Positions 52,980 through 60,900 of a DNA stretch of 61,802 nucleotides are shown here, piece by piece. The notes beneath the pieces were generated by a model, which saw only the letters and a list, made by a program, of their open reading frames with translations, made no database searches and was not told the DNA's origin. The translations under genes and the position numbers were made by a program. The first letter of the stretch is position 1; the number at the start of each line of letters is the position of its first letter. This stretch comes from Mycoplana azooxidifex (lineage in GTDB: Bacteria > Pseudomonadota > Alphaproteobacteria > Rhizobiales > Rhizobiaceae): positions 1 to 61,802 of the forward strand of contig NZ_JACIEE010000016.1 of assembly GCF_014196765.1 (NCBI RefSeq). Direction: 5' to 3'.

Positions 52980-53966
52980 TTACTTGCGCATTTCCAGCAG
53001 CTTATCGACGTTCTCGGTCGTGACCGGCGTCCACGGAACATTGTATTCCTTGTCCTTGCCGTCGTTGAACGGCATGTCCGGATATTGCGCCCAGATGTCG
53101 GACTGCGGCTTGTAGTCGCCCTTCCTGGCGTGGAAGATCGCGAGATCCAGCGCGCCTTGCGCCTGTGCGCGGGCGTCCTGGAGGATCGAGGTCATCGTGC
53201 CTTCCTTGACGGCCGTCAGTGCGTCGGTGACGCCGTCGATGCCGGCGATCGCGAAGTCTTCGGTCTTCAGGCCTGCGGCCTTGATCGCCTCGATCGCGCC
53301 GAGCGCCATCTCGTCGTTCTGGCCGATGACGCCGTTGATCTGGCCCGAATGGGAGGTCAGCCAGTTCTCCATCAGCGTCTGGGCTTCAGCGCGCGACCAG
53401 TTGGCGGTCTGCTGTTCCAGGACCTTGACGTCCGGGCACTCGGCGAGCGCCTTCTGGTTGCCTTCGAGGCGCGAGATCTGCGCGGACTGGCCGATCGGGC
53501 CCTCGATGATCACGACATTGCCCTTGCAGCCGATCTTGTCGAGAACGGTCTTGGCTTCCATGTAGCCGGAAACCGCGTCGTCGGAGCCGACATAGGCGGC
53601 GAGCAGGTCGGAGTTCACGCGGGTGTTGGAGCCGACGACCGGGATGCCAGCGTCGCTTGCGGCCTGCACGGCGGTCGCACCCGCTTCGATGTCGATCGGC
53701 ACGAAGACGATCGCATTGAACTTCTGCGTGATCATCGTGTTGAACTGTTCCTGCTGGACCAGCGCGTCGTAGCGGCCGTCGAAGACGGTGAGCTCGACTT
53801 CGCCGCTCTTGACGGCCGGATGCTCCTCCAGTGCTGCCGACCAGATCTGCATGAATTCCGCGTTCAGGCCGTAGGGCGCCGCGCCGATCTTCAGCTTCTC
53901 TTGGGCCATGGCGGAAGAGGCCAGCAGGGCTGTTGCCGAGGCAAGCGCAATCATCAGTTTCTTCAT
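52980..53966 (-). CDS. Sugar/polyol ABC substrate-binding protein (RbsB-like)
   Basis: 328 residues from the ATG at 53966 (GGAGGAGAATGAC upstream). Signal peptide MKKLMIALASATALLASSAM with cleavage after AMA. The Peripla_BP_4 fold is seen in VFVPIDIEAGATAVQAASDA, IPVVGSN, IIEGPIGQSAQISRLEG, GVIGQNDEMALGAIEAIKAA and AIAGIDGVTDAL. Ligand likely a small polyol, given the downstream SDR and ketose kinases. Confidence 0.92.
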   Translation of the reverse strand: MKKLMIALASATALLASSAMAQEKLKIGAAPYGLNAEFMQIWSAALEEHPAVKSGEVELTVFDGRYDALVQQEQFNTMITQKFNAIVFVPIDIEAGATAVQAASDAGIPVVGSNTRVNSDLLAAYVGSDDAVSGYMEAKTVLDKIGCKGNVVIIEGPIGQSAQISRLEGNQKALAECPDVKVLEQQTANWSRAEAQTLMENWLTSHSGQINGVIGQNDEMALGAIEAIKAAGLKTEDFAIAGIDGVTDALTAVKEGTMTSILQDARAQAQGALDLAIFHARKGDYKPQSDIWAQYPDMPFNDGKDKEYNVPWTPVTTENVDKLLEMRK

Positions 53967-54046
53967 GTCATTCTCCTCCTTTGAGAATTTCGGCCGCTCT
54001 CCGGCGTGCCGTTCGTCCACGGGCGCGGGCGCCCGGTCTCGTTGGG

Positions 54047-55051
54047 CTAGACGCCCTGATTTCGCTTCTGGTCGAGCATGACGGCGCCGACGATGAGGGC
54101 GCCCTTGAGGACCTGCTGGTAGTAGGACTGGATGCCCATCAGATCGAGGCCGTTGTTCATCACGCCGATGATGAGGGCGCCGATCAGCGTTCCCGTCACC
54201 CGGCCGACGCCGCCCGAAAGGCTGGTGCCGCCGATGACGACCGCCGCAATGGCGTCGAGTTCATAGGCGATGCCGGCTTGGGGCAGGGCGGAGCCGGTGC
54301 GAGCAGACAGGATCATGCCGGCGAGGCCCGACAGCGCGCCCGAGATCACATAGACCATGAAGCGGATGCGGGTGACGTTGATGCCGGAGGTCTTGGCGGC
54401 ATGCGGGTTGCCGCCGACGGCGTAGATGTAGCGGCCGAAGCGCGTGCGGGTCAGCACCCACCAGGAGACGGCGAAGACGACGGCGAGCAGGATGACCGGC
54501 ATCGGAATGCCGAGGATGTTGCCCGTGCCGATCCAGCGGAACTCCGGGCTGAGGCCGGGCACAGGCTTGCCGCCGCCATAGATCAGCGTGGCGCCGCGGG
54601 CGGCCGAGAGCATGCCGAGTGTCGCGACGAAGGCAGGCACCGAAAAGCGTGAGACGATGAAGCCGACCAGCGCGCCGCAGCCGACGCCGACGAGAATGCC
54701 GGCGGCGAGCGCCACGACCATCGGGTAGGGCGCGCCGGCAATGCCTGCCGTCGCCGAACTCGTGACGAAGCTCGCGCTCACCATGCCGGCGAGCGCCACG
54801 ACAGAGCCGACCGAAAGATCGATGCCGCGCGTCAGGATGACGAAGGTCATGCCGATGGCGAGCACGCCGTTGATCGACGTCTGCAGCAGCACGTTGGAGA
54901 TGTTGCCGGGCGTCAGGAAGAACTCGTTGGAAACCGAGAGGATGGCGACGAGCAACAGGAAGGCGAGGAAGATGCCGTATTCCTGCATGATCAGCCGGCG
55001 GCGATCGGAATTCAGCCAGTTGCTGGTGGTCTTGTTCTCGATACTGGACAC
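54047..55051 (-). CDS. ABC permease (RbsC-like)
   Basis: 334 residues if started at the GTG at 55051, which has AGAGGTG 5 nt upstream; an ATG at 55069 would add MARGDT but lacks a ribosome site. Eight or more membrane helices and the BPD_transp_2 motifs GIDLSVGSVVALAGMVSASF, NPHAAKTSGINVTRIRF and AIAAVVIGGTSLSGGVGRVT are present. It ends in the polar ...LDQKRNQGV. Confidence 0.93.
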   Translation of the reverse strand: MSSIENKTTSNWLNSDRRRLIMQEYGIFLAFLLLVAILSVSNEFFLTPGNISNVLLQTSINGVLAIGMTFVILTRGIDLSVGSVVALAGMVSASFVTSSATAGIAGAPYPMVVALAAGILVGVGCGALVGFIVSRFSVPAFVATLGMLSAARGATLIYGGGKPVPGLSPEFRWIGTGNILGIPMPVILLAVVFAVSWWVLTRTRFGRYIYAVGGNPHAAKTSGINVTRIRFMVYVISGALSGLAGMILSARTGSALPQAGIAYELDAIAAVVIGGTSLSGGVGRVTGTLIGALIIGVMNNGLDLMGIQSYYQQVLKGALIVGAVMLDQKRNQGV

Positions 55052-55105
55052 GGTGTCACCTCTTGCCATGCGGGATTGGATGCGTCGGTCGGTTCTCGTT
55101 TGCCG

Positions 55106-56584
55106 TCAGGTCGACAGGTGCACGAGGGACTGGGCATCCGTTTCCTGCCGGTCGTGGATGCCGGCGGACCGCCCCTGCCGCATGACGAGGATGCGGTCGG
55201 ACATTCCCAGGATTTCGTCGATTTCGGAGGAGATCATCACGACCGTGCCGCCACTCGCGGCGAAGTCGCAGATGATCCTGTAGATCTCGCGCTTGGCGCC
55301 GACGTCGACGCCGCGGGTCGGCTCGTCGAGCAGCAGCAGGCGCGGCTGGCGCAGGAACCATTTGCCGAGCACCACCTTCTGCTGGTTGCCGCCCGAAAGG
55401 CCGGAGACCGGCATCGTGTCGCGCGCCGCCTTGATGGAAAAGCGGGCGATCATGTCGGCGCTCGCGGCCTGCTCCTGGCTCTTCTGCATGACGAAGGCGG
55501 GACTCATTTCCGGCAGGCTGGCGAGGCAGATGTTGTTGCGCACGCTGTCCGTCAGGTTGAGGCCCGTCACCTTGCGGTCCTCGGTAACGAAGGCGATGCC
55601 CTCGGCCATGGCGTCAGACGGCTGGCGGATGCTAACGGCCTGGCCATCCAGCCGGATCTCACCTGACGACGGGCGGTCCATGCCGAACAGGCAATTGAAG
55701 ATCTCCGTGCGGCCCGAGCCCATCAGGCCGTAGATGCCGAAGATTTCCCCCTTGCGCGCGGTAAACGAGATGTCCTCGATCTTGCCCGGCGCGGAAAGGC
55801 CGGAGACCTCGAGGCCGGCGATCTCGGTCGGCGTGTTGGTCTTGATATATTCCTCGCCAAGCTCGCGCCCGACGATCATGCGGATGAGGCCCGGCCGGTC
55901 GATACCGGCGAGCTTGCCCGCACCGACGAAACCGCCGTCGCGGAAGACGGTGTAGCTGTCGGCGATCTGGAAGATTTCCGATAGCCGGTGCGAGACGTAG
56001 ACGATGCCCTTGCCCTCGGCCTTCAGGCGCTCGATCGCCGAAAAGAGGTGCTGGGCTTCCTTCTCGCCGATCGCCGAGGTCGGCTCGTCCATGAAGATGA
56101 CATCGGCCTCGTGGCTCAGTGCCTTGGCGATCTCGACCAGCTGCATCTGCGCGACCGAGAGGTTCATCATGTACTCACGTGCGGAGATGCTGAATTCGAG
56201 ACGGTCCAGCAGCGCCTGGGCATTGCGGTTCATCGTCTTGAAATCGATGCCGCCGAAGCGAGCCGAGGGCTCGCGACCGAGATAGATGTTTTCCGCCACC
56301 GTCATGTGCGGAACCGGGCTCAGTTCCTGCTCGATGATAGCGATGCCGGAGTGGAGTGCTTCCGCCGGGCTGCTGAATTCGACCGGCTTGCCGCGATGCA
56401 GGATCGTGCCGCCGTCGCGCTTGTGGATGCCCATGAGGATGGAGAGGAAGGTCGACTTGCCGGCGCCGTTGCCGCCGCAGAGCGCATGCACGGAGCCACC
56501 TGCAAGCTCGAAACGCCCGTCGCGGAGTGCAGCGACGCCGCCGAAGGACTTTTTCAGTCCCTCCACCTTGAGAAGTGGCTGCAT
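55106..56584 (-). CDS. Sugar ABC transporter ATPase (RbsA-like, double domain)
   Basis: 492 residues from the ATG at 56584 (GGGAGGAC upstream). The first ATPase half has Walker A CGGNGAGKSTFLS, signature NLSVAQMQLVEIAKAL and Walker B VIFMDEPTSAI; the second half has a degenerate Walker A (GLMGSGRTEIF), signature SGGNQQKVVLGKWF and LLLLDEPTRGVDVGAK, the usual asymmetry of RbsA-type proteins. It is the first gene of the leftward polyol operon and lies just downstream of the twin operator sites. Confidence 0.94.
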   Translation of the reverse strand: MQPLLKVEGLKKSFGGVAALRDGRFELAGGSVHALCGGNGAGKSTFLSILMGIHKRDGGTILHRGKPVEFSSPAEALHSGIAIIEQELSPVPHMTVAENIYLGREPSARFGGIDFKTMNRNAQALLDRLEFSISAREYMMNLSVAQMQLVEIAKALSHEADVIFMDEPTSAIGEKEAQHLFSAIERLKAEGKGIVYVSHRLSEIFQIADSYTVFRDGGFVGAGKLAGIDRPGLIRMIVGRELGEEYIKTNTPTEIAGLEVSGLSAPGKIEDISFTARKGEIFGIYGLMGSGRTEIFNCLFGMDRPSSGEIRLDGQAVSIRQPSDAMAEGIAFVTEDRKVTGLNLTDSVRNNICLASLPEMSPAFVMQKSQEQAASADMIARFSIKAARDTMPVSGLSGGNQQKVVLGKWFLRQPRLLLLDEPTRGVDVGAKREIYRIICDFAASGGTVVMISSEIDEILGMSDRILVMRQGRSAGIHDRQETDAQSLVHLST

Positions 56585-56651
56585 GTCGTCCTCCCGGCAT
56601 TTCAGGAGCGATGCTCTCTCCATCGCGCATTACAAAATGCACCAATGCAAC

Positions 56652-56704
56652 GACATATGTCAATGCGTAGACGTGACAAAAGACGATATTGCGTTGACAT
56701 ATGT
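56652..56704. promoter_or_regulatory. Twin GACATATGT operator sites upstream of the polyol operon
   Basis: GACATATGT occurs at 56652-56660 (within CGACATATGTCAATGCG) and 56696-56704 (within GCGTTGACATATGTAAGC), 44 bp apart, about four helical turns. The first site is a larger near-palindrome close to CATTGACATATGTCAATG. They lie 68-120 bp upstream of the rbsA-like start. A TTGACA on the minus strand overlaps the first site. Most likely bound by the SorC-DhaK protein encoded in the operon (inference). Confidence 0.55.
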
Positions 56705-56828
56705 AAGCAGCGCTAGTTCGGCACGGCCACACCACCTCGCAAACGTCCCATGACAACCGCAATGAAATTGACGATACTCAATAGCGGTTGAGACGGCCTC
56801 AATCCGCCCGATATGGAGGGAGGTTTCG

Positions 56829-57033
56829 ATGACCGTGCACAAAGTCGGCTACCTTATCGGCAGCCTCGCCAAGGGAGAACGCACCCGAAGCCTATATCCG
56901 GTTCACGCCGGGCCTGATCACCGATGATGGCGAAGTGACCAATGAGGAAACCGAGGCCTTCCTGCGCAACTACATGGCCGAGTTCCACACCTTCGTCGCC
57001 CGGGTTCTCTCCGTTCTGCCGCCGGACGCATAG
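56829..57033 (+). pseudogene. NADPH-dependent FMN reductase remnant
   Basis: The first codons read MTVHKVGYLIGSLAKG, the N-terminus of the NAD(P)H:FMN/quinone reductase family including its flavin-phosphate loop. In the +1 frame the remainder reads ENAPEAYIRFTPGLITDDGE and continues to VLSVLPPDA-stop at 57031-57033, the family C-terminus. Roughly 120 central residues are missing, so the gene has an internal deletion with a frameshift and cannot make a working flavoprotein. Confidence 0.8.
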
Positions 57034-57105
57034 GGGCCGGATCACTCCAGCGCCGTCGCTCGGCCTCAAACCTGAGCCGAAACACCGGTGTGATGGAGAG
57101 AGAGC

Positions 57106-57855
57106 CTAACCGGCCTCGACATCGACCTCGATCAAGACAGCGTCGTGTCGCCAGTATTCCAGGTCGCAGTCGCGCACCCTTTCATCGATCGAGTGATTGA
57201 CCCGTGCCACCAGCAAGGCCGGGCTTCCGTTGGAGACGCGAAGGAAACCGGCTGCCTCGCCTGTGACTGCCGTCGGCATGATGCGGTATTTCATCCTGCC
57301 GTAGTGGAAGCCATAGACCTCGCGGTAGAGCTCGGTCATCGAGACGGACAGGTCGTGGTCGAAAAGGCCAGGGAACACCTCCGGAATGCAATAGTGCTCG
57401 ACGTAGAGGATCGACCGTTCGTTGATCGACCTGACACGCCGGATACGGGCCAGTTCCTGATCCGGCCCCAGATCAAGCAGTTCCCGCACGATCGGCGGCG
57501 GGACCACGATGGCCTTGTCGATGACGACCGTTCCCGGCTTTCGTCCCTGCTCGCTTGCCGACATCTGGAAATGCCCGCGCGATTGCGGATTGTAGACGAA
57601 CCGGGTCGGCGACACGAACCAGCCCCGACGGTCCTCGCGATAGATCAGGCCGTCCGTTTCGAGCTGGATCAGGATTTCGTGGAGCGTCACGCGCGATGTT
57701 TCAAACTCGTCGCACAACTGCCGTTCTGACGGCAAGCGCTTGCCGGCGGTGTATTCGCCGTCATCGATCCTGCCGCGCAGCACCGACTTTATGGCCTTGA
57801 GCCGGCCCGTACCTCCGCCACGCCTGATGCTCTCGGCATTGCCAGATTCAATCAT
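57106..57855 (-). CDS. GntR/HutC-family regulator with UTRA domain
   Basis: 249 residues; AGGGAT about 6 nt before the ATG. N-terminal winged HTH (IDDGEYTAGKRLPSERQLCD, SRVTLHEILIQLETDGLIYR, EDRRGWFVSP), then the UTRA ligand-binding domain (QELARIRRVRSINERSILYV, FDHDLSVSMTELYREVYGFH). UTRA regulators sense sugar phosphates, phosphonate-related or similar small molecules. Divergent from the giant phosphoesterase gene with a HutC-type operator between them. Confidence 0.92.
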   Translation of the reverse strand: MIESGNAESIRRGGGTGRLKAIKSVLRGRIDDGEYTAGKRLPSERQLCDEFETSRVTLHEILIQLETDGLIYREDRRGWFVSPTRFVYNPQSRGHFQMSASEQGRKPGTVVIDKAIVVPPPIVRELLDLGPDQELARIRRVRSINERSILYVEHYCIPEVFPGLFDHDLSVSMTELYREVYGFHYGRMKYRIMPTAVTGEAAGFLRVSNGSPALLVARVNHSIDERVRDCDLEYWRHDAVLIEVDVEAG

Positions 57856-57906
57856 TGGTTATCCCTGTCATTTCGCTGTTATCAACTGCTCCTACACAGG
57901 CATGAC

Positions 57907-57918
57907 TGGTCTAGTCCA
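57907..57918. promoter_or_regulatory. HutC-type operator TGGTCTAGTCCA
   Basis: TGGTCTAGTCCA differs at one position from TGGTCTAGACCA, the palindrome recognised by NagR/DasR/PhnF-type GntR regulators. It is placed between the divergent GntR (starts at 57855) and phosphoesterase (starts at 57979) genes, 52 and 61 bp from their starts, as expected for autoregulation plus control of the neighbour. Confidence 0.65.
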
Positions 57919-57978
57919 GACCTTAACAAGTTCTTTAAGCGCCAGGGCCGCTCGGTCCACATGTGGGGGTCTCTCGAA

Positions 57979-60900
57979 ATGTCGACGTCTCTTAACGCCA
58001 TGTTGGTGAAGCAAAATTCCGCCGCCCAATCCATAGATCTTTCGGAAAAATTCGGCGACGGCTACACTTATTCAGTCGTCAGTTCGAACGGGGACGCCGT
58101 CGAGGCAGCGATCGACGGCAACGGCATCATGACCCTCTCCTACGGAGAACTCGGTCATTCCGACATCAAGGTCATTGCGACGGACGCGTCCGGAAACGAG
58201 ATCACGGACAGCTTCCGCGTGCGCGTCGCCGGCGAGAATGCCTATACGATCGCGGTCATCCCGGACACTCAGGACTATTCCAAGGGCTATGCCTCGCCGG
58301 ACATCTTCAACCAGATGACCCAGTGGCTGGTCGACAACAAGGATACCCTCAACATCCAGTTCGCGACGCATGTCGGCGACGTCACCTATAACAACACGAC
58401 TGTCGAATGGGAGCGGGCCGAAGCGGCCATGCGCCTTCTCGATGGCAAGATCCCCTATTCGCTCACGTCGGGCAATCACGACATTGGCCCCAACGGCAAC
58501 GCCTCCACGCGCGCCCAGGACTATCTCAGCGAGTATTTCACCGTCGAGGAGCAGTCGCAACTGCCCGGCTTCGGCGGCGTCTACGACAAGGAACCGGACA
58601 ACTACCAGAACAACTATTCCACCTTCACAGCGCCCGACGGCACCAAGTGGCTTTCCCTGTCGCTCGAATTCGGCCCGCGCGATGACGTGCTTCGCTGGGC
58701 CGGCGACGTTATCGAAGATCACGCCGACTACCGTGTCATGATCACGACCCACAGCTACATGGCGGGCGACGGCCGCGTGAACCCTACCAGCGAAGAACTG
58801 ACATGGGATGGCGGAGCCTCGGCCTATGGCCTGGGCACCGATTCCCAGGGTGCGGCCGACGGCGACGCCATCTGGGACCAGCTTGTTTCCAAATATCCGA
58901 ACATCGCTTTCACCTTCTCGGGCCACAACTTCATCGACGGTGCCGAGACGCAGATCAACTACGGCGCCGGCGGCCAGCCGGTCATGCAGATGTTCGTCAA
59001 CTACCAGAACGGCGTGGCGCGCGAAATCACCGGCAATGGCGATGAGGCAGCCGGCAACAATGGCGGCAACGGCGCCATCCGCCTGATCACCATCGATCCG
59101 GACAACGACAAGGTCTACACCGAGACCTATTTCACCAGTCTCGACGACTATCTCGACGGCCATCGCGACAAGGAAGAACTCGACCGTGACGGACTGACGG
59201 GCCCCTATCGCGGCCACCAGGAGGAATTCGACGACGTCGACCTGTCGACCCCTGCGGCCTGGGGCATTGCCAAGGCCGGCGGCGACTTGTCCGTCGCAGC
59301 CTCCAGCGGCGACAAGGCCAATGTCGTTCTCGATGCCTCCAAGAGCATTGTCGCGTCGGGCACGAACGCAACCTTCGTGTGGAAGGACGCCGAGGGCCAG
59401 ATCGTTGCCACGGGGGCCAAGCCCTCGGTCGAATTCGGTACCGGCACGCGCGTGTTGACGCTCGAGGTCACCGACGGAAACGGCAGGGTGAGCCGGGACG
59501 ACGTCCGCGTCACCGTCACCGGCGACAGCACGTTGCTGTCGGACGACTTCAACAATGCCACGCTGGACACCGCCTGGGTCAATCCGAACGGCGCCACCAC
59601 GAACTTCAAGATCGTCGGCAGCGTCAACTCCGGTGAAGGCGAGGGCTCGCTGAAGGATTTCAGAAACTCCGGCACCAACCTGCTGGTCTGGAACGAGCCG
59701 GACGCTGCGAACTGGAGCAACTACGCGTTCGACGTCTCGCTGTCGACGACGGACCGGACCGGGCAGATCGGCGTGGTTTTCAACTATCAGGATACGCAGA
59801 ACTTTTATCGCCTGACCTTCGACGTCAGCGGCAATGCCCGCAAGCTGGTCAAGATGCAGGGCGGGGTCGAAAGCGTTCTGGCGACGGCGAGCCAGGGTCT
59901 GGCAATGGGGCTCGAGCACGACCTGAAGGTCGTATCGGTCAACGGCGAGATTCGTGTCTTCCTTGGCGGGAGGGACGTCTTCGATGGCCCTGTCGTCGAT
60001 AGCGCGCCGCTCGGCAGCGGAACGGTTGGTGTCATCTCGACGGCGCAGGATACCGCGACCTTCGACAACGTCATGGTCAACAAGGCCGTACTCACCGCGC
60101 ATGGCGAAAGCGGAGGCCGCGGCGTCGATGCCGACGGAGATGGCTCGGCCGGTGTTTCGCTCACCGCCGCCGGCTCGTTCGGGCCGAATGCGATCACCGC
60201 CTATCGTTGGCTCCTGAACGGTGAAGAGATCGGGGCCGGCAAGTCCGTCATTCTCGACCTACCGAGTGGCACCAAGGGCGTGACGCTCGAGGTGACGGAC
60301 GCGACCGGCAAGGTCTCGACCGACTTCGTCAAGGTCGAGGCCGTTCACAAGGAAGCGGTTATGCTGAAGGAGGGCTTCGGCGGCGGCCTCTCCGACTGGA
60401 CGATGGTCGATGAAGGCGAACTCGGGGCCGATCCTAACTGGCGCGTCGAAGACGGTCGCCTGGTGCAGGATGCCGACGTCTATTCCCGTCAGCTCACCAA
60501 TGGCAAGGATTCCAACAGCACAGACATCTGGGATCGCGGCTGGAGCCCGCTGGGAGACGGCGACTACATCCTGCGCAAGGGCACCTACATGCTCTACGAA
60601 GGCGAAGGCGCACGTGACTGGAAGGACTATTCCGTCGAGATGACCGTCAATGCCGGTGGCAATGACGCTGTTGGCCTGATGTTCTACTACCAGGACGCCA
60701 ACAACTACTACAAGCTTGAGCTCGACAACACCTTCGGCCTCTATCAGCTGACGCGCCTGGTCGATGGCGTCGAAACCATCGTCGCCCGCACGGCGGGCCG
60801 CTACACGCTGGATACCGACCAAAAGCTGCGCGTCGACATCAAGGACCATGTGATCGACATCTATCTCGACGGCGAGCGCCTCTTCGAGGATCGCATCGAG

